Of a DNA stretch of 38,489 nt, positions 15,684 through 24,578 are shown piece by piece (within the stretch, counting starts at the first letter, position 1; the number at the start of each line of letters is the position of its first letter). Both the position numbers and the translations under genes were made by a program. Source of the stretch: Candidatus Rokuibacteriota bacterium (GTDB lineage Bacteria > Methylomirabilota > Methylomirabilia > Rokubacteriales > CSP1-6). Below the pieces are notes generated by a model. The model searched no databases and was not told the DNA's origin. It was given only the letters and a program-made list of their open reading frames with translations. Where the stretch lies: NCBI GenBank assembly GCA_016866775.1, contig VGLJ01000046.1:1-38489 (forward strand), written 5' to 3'.

Positions 15684-16694
15684 TCAGGCGGGGCGCGCGC
15701 CGACGGGGCGCAGGATCTCGTCGGCGATCATGCGCAGGTAGTCGATGCGTGCCTGCACACCGCGCGGGAGGCTGTAGATCGTGAGGCCGATGCCGTCGAG
15801 CCCGCGCTCGCGCGCTCGCGCGATGGTCTCCACGCACTGCGCGGGCGTGCCGTTGATCGTCCAGTCGTCGAGGTCGATATCGAACCCGAGCTGGAGCGGC
15901 ACCATCGTCGGCTCCTGCATCTCCCAGCCGCGGTACATCGCGAACGTCCGCTCGAGGTACGCCTTCGCGGCGTCGCGCGCGGCTTCCTTGCTCGGCCCGA
16001 CGATCATGCTGCGCGAGGCGATCGCGCGACCCGGCGTGCCCGGCCCTTCGGTCTTGCGCGCCTCACGATAGACACCGACGAGGCGTGAGACGTCCGCCCA
16101 CGCGACCTGCGGCCCGAAGAACACCGCGTCCACGAGGCGCGCCGCGCGGCGCGTGGCGCCGACGCTCTGCGCGCCCATCTCGAGCGGCGGATGCGGAAGC
16201 TGGCAGGGCTTGAAGCCCATGCGCACGGCGTTCAGCTTCGTGTACCCGCCGTCGTACGTCACCTCGTCGCCGCGCCAGAGGCGCTTCATGACGTCGAGCG
16301 CTTCCTCCAGCTTCGGCACGCGGTCCTTGCGCGTGAGCCCGGCCGCTTCGAGCTCCTTCTCGCGGTAGCCGATCGCCACGCCGAGATCGAGCCGGCCGTG
16401 CGTGATGTGGTCCAGGGTCGCCGCGTTCTCCGCGACGTCGACGGGGTTCAGCAGCGGCAGCAGCACCATCGACGTCTTCAGACGGAGCGAGCCGGTCTCG
16501 GGCGCGAGCCGCGCGAGCAGCGGAAACGGCTGCGGCCACACCGTCGGGTGCGAGACCCAGTGGTGGCCGATCGAGACCCACGCGAAGCCCATCGTCGAGG
16601 CGGCGCGCACCACGTCGATCGCCTCGTCGATGATCGCCGTCGGGTGCCGGTCGGTCGGGCTCCAGAACGGAGTGAGATGGAAGCCGATCTGCAC
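15684..16694 (-). CDS. LLM-class flavin-dependent oxidoreductase
   Basis: This luciferase-like TIM-barrel protein has 336 residues. It begins MQIGFHLTPFWSPTDRHP and carries FAWVSIGHHWVSHPTVWPQP, LKTSMVLLPLLNPVDVAE and LDHITHGRLDLGVAIGYREK, the three landmark blocks of the family. An LPHPPLEMGAQSVGATRRAA segment shapes the flavin phosphate site. A monooxygenase or F420/FMN-dependent dehydrogenase is expected; sequence alone does not tell which. It lies 4 nt downstream of a broken RidA gene and directly upstream of the molybdenum hydroxylase FAD subunit. Given the RutA precedent, ring opening of a hydroxylated N-heterocycle is a reasonable but unproven role. Confidence 0.9.
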   Translation of the reverse strand: MQIGFHLTPFWSPTDRHPTAIIDEAIDVVRAASTMGFAWVSIGHHWVSHPTVWPQPFPLLARLAPETGSLRLKTSMVLLPLLNPVDVAENAATLDHITHGRLDLGVAIGYREKELEAAGLTRKDRVPKLEEALDVMKRLWRGDEVTYDGGYTKLNAVRMGFKPCQLPHPPLEMGAQSVGATRRAARLVDAVFFGPQVAWADVSRLVGVYREARKTEGPGTPGRAIASRSMIVGPSKEAARDAAKAYLERTFAMYRGWEMQEPTMVPLQLGFDIDLDDWTINGTPAQCVETIARARERGLDGIGLTIYSLPRGVQARIDYLRMIADEILRPVGARPA

Positions 16695-16698
16695 GACG

Positions 16699-17021
16699 TT
16701 ACCTCTTCACCGGGGCGTAGAACGTGCCCTCGACCTCGAAGATGTCGTCCTGGCTCAGACGACACACCTCGACGATCGTTCGGGGCGGGTACGGGCTCGC
16801 GCCCCACAGCTCCTCCTGCACCTTGTTCACGACGGGCCTGAGCCGGGACATGTCGGCGACGTACACGACGATGCGGACGGCGTCGCGCAGGGTCTGTTCG
16901 TCTTCGGATCGATGCCGCGCATCCCCGCGACGAAGACGAAGTCGCCCGCGCGCGCGCCGACGTTCCAGGTGCCGGTCGGCGTGACCGCGCCGGGAGGTGT
17001 CAAGGTCTTCACGCTCGACAT
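16699..17021 (-). pseudogene. RidA-family gene with internal deletion and frameshift
   Basis: The ATG at 17021-17019 follows a strong AGGAGG (17036-17031 region) and opens MSSVKTLTPPGAVTPTGTWN, then DFVFVAGMRGIDPKTN, the normal first half of a RidA protein. At about 16895-16903 the frame fails; the second half continues in another frame as TLRDAVRIVVYVADMSRL, PYPPRTIVEVCRLSQDDIFE and EGTFYAPVKR to the TGA at 16699. Compared with relatives, about 25 residues between these parts are missing, so an internal deletion of some 70-odd bases, not a multiple of three, is inferred. RidA proteins hydrolyse reactive enamines/imines; this copy should be inactive unless the lesion is an assembly error. A second, intact RidA lies at 25889-26278. 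Confidence 0.82.
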
Positions 17022-19300
17022 GCGAGGCCTCCTGCATACAGAGGGACGCGTGTGATGTCCGGGGCGCCGGCACCGAGCGCGTCGGCGACGGCGTTCGCGA
17101 TCGCCGCGGGCCCCGGGACGGCGGAGCCTTCGCCCGTCCCCTTGAGACCGAGCGGATTGAGCGGGGACGGGGAGTCGCAGCTCGCCACGTCGATCGGCGG
17201 CACCGCGTCGGCGCGGGGCGGGCCGTACTCCATCAGCGTGCCGGTGAGGAGCTGGCCGCTCGCGTCGTAGACGATCTCCTCCGAGAGCGCGGTGCCGATG
17301 CCCTGCACGGCGCCGCCGTGCGTCTGGCCCGCCACGACGAGCGGGTTGATCTCGTGCCCGGCGTCGTGGACCGCGTGATAGGCGAGGACCTTCACCGCGC
17401 CGGTCTCGCGATCCACCTCGACGGTCGCGACGTGCACGCCGGACGCCCACGTCACGCTGGCCGGGCTCACGAAGCGCGTCGCGCTGAGCCCGGGCTCGCC
17501 GAGCTCGCGCACGACGTCCGGACGCTGCGCGAGGGCGGCGACGGCGGCGAAGTCGAGCCCGCGATCGGCGGCACCCTTGACGCTGACGCGACCGTCCGCG
17601 ACGACGACGTCGTCCGCCGCGCATTCGAGCGCACGCGCGGCCACGCGGCGTGCCTTCTCGCCGACGGCGTCCGCGGCCTGCGCGACCGCGTTGCCGACGA
17701 TCACCGCCACGCGACTCGCGAACGTGCCGGCGCCGGACGGGAAGCGCGCGGTGTCGCCGCCCGCGACCGTCACTGATTCTAGTGAGACGCCGAGCCGCGC
17801 CGCGCCGATCTGCGCGAGCGTGGTCTCGTGGCCCTGGCCCTGCGACGTGGCGCCGACGACCACGCGCACGCGTCCATCGGCCTCGATGCCGACCGCCGCG
17901 CCCTCGTGCGGGCCGATCGCGGTGGCCTCGTTGTACGCGGCGATGCCGACACCGATGAGCCGCCCGGCCCGGCGCGCGGCGCGCTGCTCGGCGCGGAACG
18001 CGTCGTAGCGCACGCGGCCGAGTGCTACGTCGAGCAACGCGGGGTAGTCGCCGGAGTCGTGGATCATCGGCATGCCGTCGCGATACGGCAGGCGGCGATC
18101 GTACGGCATCTGGTCGGCGGCGATGAGGTTCCGGCGTCGCAGCTCGACGGGATCGATGCCGAGCTCGCGCGCCGCCAGGTCCATCAGCCGCTCGGCGACG
18201 AACGTCGCCTGCGGACGCCCGGCGCCGCGATACGGCGCGCTCGGCACCTTGTGCGTGACGACGATGCGCCCGCGGCAGCGGAACGCGGGCACGCGATAGA
18301 GGCCGAGCAGGTGCGGCGCGGTGACGCCGGCGACGACGGCGCCACGCGGCAGGTAGGCGCCCGCGTCGACGAGGAAGTCGTCGGCGAGCGCGAGGATCAT
18401 GCCGTCGGCCGCGAGCGCGAGCGTCGCGGTGTGGAGCTGATCGCCCGCGTGCGTCGTGCTGGCGAAGCTCGCCTCGCGCGTGTCGCTCCAGCGCACCGGC
18501 CGCTCGAGCCGCCGCGCGAGCGCCGCGACGATGAGCTCTTCCGGATACACCGGGCCTTTCGTGCCGAAGCCGCCGCCGACGTCCGGGGCGGTGACACGCA
18601 CGGAGTCGACCGGCAGCGCGAGCGCGTCGGCGATTCGCTGTCGAACACCGTACGGCATCTGCGTGCTCGACCAGACGTGCAGGCTCTCGGTCACGCGATC
18701 CCAGCGCGCGGCGACGGCGCGCGGCTCGAGGGGCAGCGCGGTGTGGCGGCCGAAGCGCAGACGGCGGGTGAGCACGAGGTGCGCGCCGCGCAGCGCCCCG
18801 TCGACGTCGCCGGTCTCGAGCGCGACCGTGGCGGCGACGTTCGTGCCCCAGTCCGCGTGGACGAGGGGCGAGTCGGGCGCGAGTGCCTGCTCCGGATCGG
18901 TGACGGGCGTCAGCGGCTCGTAGTCCACGCCGACGGCGTCGGCGCCGTCGGCGGCACGATAGGCGTCGGTCGCGACGACGGCGGCGACGGGCTCACCGAC
19001 GAAGCGCACGAGCCCGTCGGCGAGCGCGGATTGCCGGTACGGCTTCACGGGCGAGGCCGGCACGACGGGCGGCGGCAGCGCCCCGCGCAGCTCGGGCAGC
19101 TCGGCCAACGTGAACGCGCCAACGACGCCGTCCTGCTTCAGCGCCGCCGCCGCGTCGACGCGAAGAACGCGCGCGTGCGCGTGCGTGCTCCGGACGACAG
19201 CGACGTGGAGCGCACCATCGAGAGGAATGTCGGCAACGTAGCGCCCGCGCCCCGTGAGGAAGCGCATGTCTTCCCGCCGCCGAACGGACTCACCGATCAT
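17009..19300 (-). CDS. Molybdenum hydroxylase large subunit (xanthine dehydrogenase / form II CoxL-like)
   Basis: The 763-residue product is a stand-alone molybdopterin-binding subunit. Seen are SVRRREDMRFLTGRGRYVAD at the N-terminus, the DVGGGFGTKGPVYPEE loop, the active-site AYRGAGRPQATFVAERLM, the QGQGHETTLAQIGA cofactor segment and the catalytic Glu in GLKGTGEGSAVPGPAAI. The AYRGAGR signature belongs to the form II group, not the AYRCSFR of true CO dehydrogenases, so a CO-oxidising role is unlikely. No small 2Fe-2S subunit is dedicated to it in this window; it may share the fused subunit or FAD protein encoded downstream. Its 3' end overlaps the broken RidA start by 13 nt. It starts 10 nt after UbiD. 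Confidence 0.92.
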   Translation of the reverse strand: MIGESVRRREDMRFLTGRGRYVADIPLDGALHVAVVRSTHAHARVLRVDAAAALKQDGVVGAFTLAELPELRGALPPPVVPASPVKPYRQSALADGLVRFVGEPVAAVVATDAYRAADGADAVGVDYEPLTPVTDPEQALAPDSPLVHADWGTNVAATVALETGDVDGALRGAHLVLTRRLRFGRHTALPLEPRAVAARWDRVTESLHVWSSTQMPYGVRQRIADALALPVDSVRVTAPDVGGGFGTKGPVYPEELIVAALARRLERPVRWSDTREASFASTTHAGDQLHTATLALAADGMILALADDFLVDAGAYLPRGAVVAGVTAPHLLGLYRVPAFRCRGRIVVTHKVPSAPYRGAGRPQATFVAERLMDLAARELGIDPVELRRRNLIAADQMPYDRRLPYRDGMPMIHDSGDYPALLDVALGRVRYDAFRAEQRAARRAGRLIGVGIAAYNEATAIGPHEGAAVGIEADGRVRVVVGATSQGQGHETTLAQIGAARLGVSLESVTVAGGDTARFPSGAGTFASRVAVIVGNAVAQAADAVGEKARRVAARALECAADDVVVADGRVSVKGAADRGLDFAAVAALAQRPDVVRELGEPGLSATRFVSPASVTWASGVHVATVEVDRETGAVKVLAYHAVHDAGHEINPLVVAGQTHGGAVQGIGTALSEEIVYDASGQLLTGTLMEYGPPRADAVPPIDVASCDSPSPLNPLGLKGTGEGSAVPGPAAIANAVADALGAGAPDITRVPLYAGGLACRA

Positions 19301-19310
19301 CTGCCGCCGA

Positions 19311-20783
19311 TCAGTCTTCCCAAGCCCAGAGCTTGGGAGGCGAGCCGGGGAGGCCCAGCTCCGACCAGCGGCGCACCACCGAGTCGTACGTCAGCTTGCT
19401 CACCTTCGTGCGCTTCGAGAACTGCTTGATGTACTTGTGCTCCATGCACGCGTTGATGAGCGCCTTCGAGCCGTAGGGCCGCTCCTCCGGCGGGTTCTGC
19501 GTCGGGTCGAGCCACGTCGACCACGTGTTGCGGAGGATGTCGATGTCCTCGACGGGGTTGCACCGCGTGGCCATCGCCCACAGCACCTGGTTGATGTTCG
19601 ACGGGTCGACGTCCTCGTCGACGGCGACGATCCACTTCGCGAAGTAGGCGCCGCCCGGGCACTGCGCGGTGAGCGCGAGCGCCTGCGGCGCGTGCCCTGC
19701 GTACCGCTGCTCCAGCGACACGATGGTCATGCCCCAGCCGCCCGCCGCCGCGGGATGACAGTAGACGCCCTTGATGCCCGGCACACCGAGCCGGTCGAGG
19801 TCGTTCCAGATCTTCGCGGAGCGCGCGATCGAGTAGAGGAGGCTCGTCTCGTTCGCCGGATAGTCCGCCATGAGCGCGTGCGTGAGGATCGGATCGTCGC
19901 GGTGGTGGATCGCCTTCACCTCGACGAGGAACGCGAGGTCCTCCGGCCGGCCGTAGTAGCCGGTGAACTCGCCGAACGGGCCCTCGCGCTTCTGCGCGTT
20001 CGGATGGACGATGCCTTCGATCACGATCTCCGCGCGCGCCGGGTAGGGGATGCTGCCGACCTGGCCCTTGCAGAGCTCGACGGGACGGCCCGAGATGCCG
20101 CCGATGAAGTCCAGCTCCGACACGGTCTTCGGGAACGTGAGCGAGGCGGCGATGAACATCGCGGGATCGACGCCCCACACGCACACGACCTCGCACGGCT
20201 CGCCGCGGCTCCAGTAGCGCTCGATGTGCAGCCGCGCGTCCTTGCCCGGTGAGAGATAGAGCCCGACCTCGTTGCGCGCCTGCACCATCTGGCGATAGCA
20301 GCCCACGTTGAGCCAGCCCGCGTCGGGATCGCGCGTGATGATCGCGTCCGCCGTGCCGATGTACGGCCCGCCGTCGCGCGGCCAGTGCCGGCCGCCCGGG
20401 AACATCGTGATGTCGAGGTCCGGACCATAGATGTGGTGCGCGTTCACCGGCGCGCCGTCGGCCTCCACGTAGATCGGCGGCAGCATCCGGGTGAACTTGC
20501 TCTTGCAGCGCTCGACGAGCGCCATCACCGGCAGCCCGGTCGGCTCGCCCACCGCGAGCGCGAAGCGATCGGGGCTCGAGCCGATCAGGTTCCACAGCGC
20601 GCGGAAGCCGGGCTTGCAGCCCTCGATGTCCTCGAACAGCGGCGCCGGCGCGTTGATGGTCTGGTGCGCCATGTACGTGATCGCGCCCATCTCGTCGCGG
20701 TCGACGCGTCCCCGCACGCGCACGATCTGCCCGATCGCCTCGGCACGGTCGATCCACTCGCGGAGGTCGCGCGGCGTCTCCAT
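19311..20783 (-). CDS. UbiD-family decarboxylase
   Basis: This 490-residue protein has the UbiD fold, a prenylated-FMN-dependent reversible decarboxylase of aromatic or alpha,beta-unsaturated acids. Recognisable are ITYMAHQTINAPAPLFEDIEG near the start, DLDITMFPGGRHWPRDGGPY, AIITRDPDAGWLNVGCYRQM, and the catalytic Glu-containing EGPFGEFTGYYG near residue 275. The length is normal. No UbiX flavin prenyltransferase is present in the window, so the cofactor must be made elsewhere. The gene starts 1 nt after the enoyl-CoA hydratase and is followed by a molybdenum hydroxylase, suggesting carboxyl loss from a hydroxylated ring acid. The exact acid cannot be deduced. Confidence 0.93.
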   Translation of the reverse strand: METPRDLREWIDRAEAIGQIVRVRGRVDRDEMGAITYMAHQTINAPAPLFEDIEGCKPGFRALWNLIGSSPDRFALAVGEPTGLPVMALVERCKSKFTRMLPPIYVEADGAPVNAHHIYGPDLDITMFPGGRHWPRDGGPYIGTADAIITRDPDAGWLNVGCYRQMVQARNEVGLYLSPGKDARLHIERYWSRGEPCEVVCVWGVDPAMFIAASLTFPKTVSELDFIGGISGRPVELCKGQVGSIPYPARAEIVIEGIVHPNAQKREGPFGEFTGYYGRPEDLAFLVEVKAIHHRDDPILTHALMADYPANETSLLYSIARSAKIWNDLDRLGVPGIKGVYCHPAAAGGWGMTIVSLEQRYAGHAPQALALTAQCPGGAYFAKWIVAVDEDVDPSNINQVLWAMATRCNPVEDIDILRNTWSTWLDPTQNPPEERPYGSKALINACMEHKYIKQFSKRTKVSKLTYDSVVRRWSELGLPGSPPKLWAWED

Positions 20784-20784
20784 C

Positions 20785-21672
20785 TCAGTTCCCCTTGCGC
20801 GATGATTTCGCCTCGCGCGACTTCGGGCCGAATGGCTCGGGCAGGAAGCCGCCGTCGCGCGCTTCCAGGAATGCCTTCAACCCGCCGTGCCGCATGGCGT
20901 CGAGCAGCTTGCCGCGCTCGTCGTTGTACGAGGCGTGCGCGAGCGCGGACAGCGGGATGTTCATCATCATCCCCGCGCCGATGCCCATCGCCATCAGGCC
21001 GTAGCAGGTGACCGCCTTGTTGAGCCGCACGGACGGCTCGGGGACCTTGGCGATGCGCTCGGCGAGCGCGCGCGCCTTCGCCATGAGCTCCGCCGCGGGC
21101 ACGACCTCGTTGACGATGCCGATCCGGAGCGCTTCCTTCGCGTCGAAGTGGTCGCCGGTGAGGCCGTAGCGATGCGCCGTCTTCCACCCGGCGAGCGCCG
21201 CGAACAGGAACGTGGTGTTCGAGATGTGGCGGACCTCGGGCTGCGCGAAGACGCTGTCGTCCGCGGCGATCGTCATGTCACACGCGAGCGAGTACCAGAA
21301 CCCGCCGCCCATCACCCAGCCGTGGACGGCCGCGATCACCGGCGTGTTGAGCTGCCAGAGGTGGAGCAGGCGACGCGTGGAGTTGCCGTCGCTGGTCCAC
21401 CAGTTCTTCAGGAAGTCGGAGGTCTCGAGCCCGCGGGCGTCGAGCGGTGAGCCACCGTCGGGACGCCGGCCGATGTCGTAGCCCGCGGAGAACGCGCGGC
21501 CCGCGCCGGTGAGGATGATCGCGCGGACGTCCGGGTCGGCGTCGGCGACGTCGAGCGCCTGGTGGAGCTCCACGGTCATCTGCGGGTTGATCGCGTTGAG
21601 CGCCTGCGGCCGGTTGAGCGTGATCGTCGCGACCGCGCCCGTCTTCTCGAAGAGGATCATCTCGTAGGGCAT
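20785..21672 (-). CDS. Enoyl-CoA hydratase/isomerase family protein
   Basis: This crotonase-fold protein has 295 residues. AIILTGAGRAFSAGYDIG contains the first oxyanion-hole segment, and VIAAVHGWVMGGGFWYSLACDM the second. The usual Glu in the hydratase position is replaced within FAQPEVRHISNTTF, so hydration, isomerisation or ring cleavage are all possible. A C-terminal helix (KSREAKSSRKGN) is positively charged. It starts 2 nt after the acyl-CoA synthetase and ends 1 nt before UbiD, so it belongs to the same transcript. It probably acts on a CoA ester in the same degradation route. Confidence 0.9.
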   Translation of the reverse strand: MPYEMILFEKTGAVATITLNRPQALNAINPQMTVELHQALDVADADPDVRAIILTGAGRAFSAGYDIGRRPDGGSPLDARGLETSDFLKNWWTSDGNSTRRLLHLWQLNTPVIAAVHGWVMGGGFWYSLACDMTIAADDSVFAQPEVRHISNTTFLFAALAGWKTAHRYGLTGDHFDAKEALRIGIVNEVVPAAELMAKARALAERIAKVPEPSVRLNKAVTCYGLMAMGIGAGMMMNIPLSALAHASYNDERGKLLDAMRHGGLKAFLEARDGGFLPEPFGPKSREAKSSRKGN

Positions 21673-21674
21673 CG

Positions 21675-23801
21675 TCAGGCCTCCGGGTCGAGCTCGACCA
21701 GCCAGTCCACCGCGACCACGCCGCGCCCCTCCTCGAGGACGAGGAGGGGATTGATGTCGAGGGCGAGCAATCGCTCGCGCTGCGCGTCGGCCAGCGTCGC
21801 CACGCGCACCAGCGTGTCGGCGAGCGCGCCGACGTCGGCGGGCGGCCGTCCGCGCGCGCCGCGCAGGAGCGCGCTGCCCCGCAGCTCCGCGACCATCGCC
21901 AGCGCTTCCGCGCGATCGATCGGCGGCACGCGCACCGCGACGTCGCGCATGACCTCGACGAAAACCCCGCCGATGCCGCAGACGATCGCGGGGCCGAACA
22001 CCGGGTCGCGCTTGACGCCGACGATCATCTCGACGCCGCCGCGCACCATCGGCTGTACGAGCACGCCGTCGATGCGCGCGTTCGGCGCACGCCGGCGCAC
22101 GCCGCCGAGCATCTCGTCGACCGCGCGTCGTACGGCCTCGGCGTCGGCGCAGCCGACGCGGACGCCGCCGACGTCGCTCTTGTGCAGGATGTCCGGCGAG
22201 TCGATCTTGACGACGACCGGATAGCCGACGCGGCCCGCCGCGGCGACCGCGTCGTCCGCGTTCTTCGCCGCGATCGTCTCGACGAGCGGGATGCCGAACT
22301 GCCGCAAGAGCGCCATCGCGTGCTCGTTACCGAGCACGTGCGCCGCCGCCGCTGCTGCCTCAGCGTGCGCCTCGGCCGCCGTGGCGGGGGCACGCGCGCC
22401 GTCGAGCGCGCGCCGGTAGTCACGCAGGTGGCGCAACGCCAGCATCGCGGTCTCGGTGCCCTCGAGGAACGGGATGCCGGCTTCGCCGAGCGTGCGGACG
22501 ACCTCCTGATCGAGATCCGCCCCGGCGAACGAGCTGAACGCGACGACGAGCCGGTCGTTCGGCGTCTTCAGCGCGTCGCGGAGGTTCTCGCTGAACGGGC
22601 GCGACGGCGCCCATCCACCCGGCGCGGGCACGTTCGCCCGGAAGTTCACCGCGAGCACGTCGATCGCGTCGTCACGCAGCAGCACGGCGATCATCTGCGG
22701 GAACAGCGCCGCGTTCTCGTACATCGCGCCGGTCCCGTCGAGCGGGTTGCGCGGGGTCGCGAAGTCGGGCATGAACCGCGTGATCGCGTCGGCGGACGTC
22801 TTCGAGAGCGGCGGCAGGTCGACGCCCGCGGCGTGCGCGGCGTCGGCGACGCGCCCGCACTCACCGCCGAGCCCGCTGAGCACCGCGACGCGCCAGCCGG
22901 GGCGCCGGAAGTCCTTCGCCGCCGCCATGACGGCGAGCGTGTCCATCATCTCGTTGAGCGTCGTCACCTGGACGATGCCGCTCTGGCGGAGCGCGGCCTC
23001 GATGATCTCGGGCGTGCCCGCGAGCGAGCCCGTGTGCGCGAGCATCGCCTGGCGCGCGTTCTCGGAGCGGCCCACCTTGAGCGCGACGATCGGCTTTCCG
23101 CGCTCGCGCGCCCGCGCCGCCACCGCGCGCAGCTTCGCGGGCTGCTTGAAGCCCTCGACGAAGACCCCGACGACCGCGGTCTCGTCGTCGTCCACGAGGA
23201 ACTCGACGTAGTCCTCGACCGTCACGCCCGCCTGGTTGCCGCACGAGACGACGTAGCTGAGCCCGAGCCCGCGCTGGCGCATGAGGTGCTCGGCGATCGC
23301 GTGGCTGAACCCGCCGCTCTGCGAGATCAGCCCGATCGATCCCGGCTGCGGCTGCCCGATGAAGTCCGCGCTGAACATCGCGGAGCCCGTGCGCACGTTG
23401 AAGACGCCGTAGCAGTTCGGCCCGCAGATCAGGAGCCCGCGCTCGGCGGCGAGGCGCTCGAGCTCGGCCTGGCGCGCCCGGCCGGCGGGACCGGCCTCGG
23501 CGAAGCCGCTCGCGAGGACCACGGCGCCGCGCACGCCGCGCTCGACCGCCGTCGCCAGGAGCGCCGGCACGTCCGCGCCGGGGATCGCGACCACGACGGC
23601 GTCGGGCACTTCCGGCGTGGACGCGAGGTCGGGATAGCACGGCAGACCGAGGATCTCGGGATACTTCGGGTTGATCGGAAAGATCCGGCCGGCGTAGCCG
23701 AAGCGCTGGAGGTTGACGATGACCCGCGTCGCGCGGCCGATGCGCTGCGACGCTCCGATCACTCCGATGCTCTTCGGCTTCATGAGCGGCGTCAGATCCA
23801 T
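21675..23801 (-). CDS. Acyl-CoA synthetase, NDP-forming (acetate-CoA ligase ADP-forming type)
   Basis: The start is ATG at 23801-23799, preceded by GGAGG 6 nt upstream. The 708-residue product has, in order, a CoA-binding Rossmann domain (SIGVIGASQRIGRATRVI), a succinyl-CoA-ligase-like domain (GSIGLISQSGGFSHAIAEHL, LAHTGSLAGTPEI with the family's His), and an ATP-grasp domain (GYPVVVKIDSPDILHKSDVG, ALDINPLLVLEEG). Alpha and beta parts are fused, as in the bacterial ACD group. It forms or consumes acyl-CoA with ATP/ADP. It is the first gene of the eight-gene minus-strand run. The divergent BI-1 gene begins 46 bp away. Confidence 0.93.
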   Translation of the reverse strand: MDLTPLMKPKSIGVIGASQRIGRATRVIVNLQRFGYAGRIFPINPKYPEILGLPCYPDLASTPEVPDAVVVAIPGADVPALLATAVERGVRGAVVLASGFAEAGPAGRARQAELERLAAERGLLICGPNCYGVFNVRTGSAMFSADFIGQPQPGSIGLISQSGGFSHAIAEHLMRQRGLGLSYVVSCGNQAGVTVEDYVEFLVDDDETAVVGVFVEGFKQPAKLRAVAARARERGKPIVALKVGRSENARQAMLAHTGSLAGTPEIIEAALRQSGIVQVTTLNEMMDTLAVMAAAKDFRRPGWRVAVLSGLGGECGRVADAAHAAGVDLPPLSKTSADAITRFMPDFATPRNPLDGTGAMYENAALFPQMIAVLLRDDAIDVLAVNFRANVPAPGGWAPSRPFSENLRDALKTPNDRLVVAFSSFAGADLDQEVVRTLGEAGIPFLEGTETAMLALRHLRDYRRALDGARAPATAAEAHAEAAAAAAHVLGNEHAMALLRQFGIPLVETIAAKNADDAVAAAGRVGYPVVVKIDSPDILHKSDVGGVRVGCADAEAVRRAVDEMLGGVRRRAPNARIDGVLVQPMVRGGVEMIVGVKRDPVFGPAIVCGIGGVFVEVMRDVAVRVPPIDRAEALAMVAELRGSALLRGARGRPPADVGALADTLVRVATLADAQRERLLALDINPLLVLEEGRGVVAVDWLVELDPEA

Positions 23802-23847
23802 GCGGCCTCCAGGGGCCGAAGGATACAATGAAGCGAGGAGGGCAACC

Positions 23848-24543
23848 ATGGACACGCAGACGACGATGGCGACGTCGGTAGCGGCGGCGGAGCGCGCCTC
23901 GGCCTTTCTGTGGAAGGTTTACGCGTGGATGTGCATCGGCCTCGCCCTCACGGCCGTCGTCGCGTACACGGTGTCGGGCTCCCCGACGCTGGTGCGCGCG
24001 CTCGTCGGCAATCCGATCGTCTTCGTCGTGCTGATCGTCGCGGAGCTCGGGCTGGTGTTCTTCATCTCCGCGCGGGCCACGCACCTGGCGCCGGCGACGG
24101 CCGCGGGTCTCTTCGCGCTCTACTCCGCGCTCAACGGGGTGACGCTCTCGGTGATCCTGCTCTCGTACACCGGCGAGTCGATCGCGACGACGTTCATGGT
24201 GACCGCGGGCATGTTCGGCGCGCTCGCGGTCTGGGGCGCCACCACGAAGCGCAGCCTCGCAGGCATGGGGCAGTTCCTGTTCATGGGCCTGATCGGGCTC
24301 GTGCTCGCGTCACTGGTCGGTCTCTTCTGGCAGAACGACGCGCTGCAGTTCCTGATCTCGGTGGTCGGTGTGATCGTGTTCACCGGGCTGACCGCGTACG
24401 ACTCGCAGCGCCTGAAGGAGATGGCGTACGCGCTGCCTTCGGGTGAGGTGGGCGGCTACGCGATCGTCGGCGCGCTCACCCTGTACCTCGACTTCATCAA
24501 CCTCTTCCTGATGCTGCTCCGGTTCACCGGCCGCCGCGACTAG
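23848..24543 (+). CDS. Bax inhibitor-1 (BI-1/YccA) family membrane protein
   Basis: This 231-residue integral membrane protein has seven hydrophobic segments. The start is ATG at 23848, preceded by a clear AGGAGG at 23836-23842. The C-terminal signature of the family is present: FTGLTAYDSQRLKEMAYALP, then ALTLYLDFINLFLMLLRFTG, including the conserved acidic residues of the pH-sensing Ca2+ leak channels. Bacterial members act in the inner membrane and have been linked to ion leak or protease (FtsH) interaction; the precise role here is unknown. It reads divergently from the acyl-CoA synthetase. A TACAAT hexamer at 23824-23829 may be its -10, though no good -35 is visible. Confidence 0.93.
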   Translation: MDTQTTMATSVAAAERASAFLWKVYAWMCIGLALTAVVAYTVSGSPTLVRALVGNPIVFVVLIVAELGLVFFISARATHLAPATAAGLFALYSALNGVTLSVILLSYTGESIATTFMVTAGMFGALAVWGATTKRSLAGMGQFLFMGLIGLVLASLVGLFWQNDALQFLISVVGVIVFTGLTAYDSQRLKEMAYALPSGEVGGYAIVGALTLYLDFINLFLMLLRFTGRRD

Positions 24544-24578
24544 ACTCGGCGGGGGCTCGATCCGCAGCCTGATCTGCC

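Noticed and set aside
17009-19300. Aerobic carbon monoxide dehydrogenase large subunit
   Set aside because: The active-site loop reads AYRGAGR, the form II type, not the AYRCSFR of true CO dehydrogenases, and no matching small and medium subunits sit beside it in the usual order.
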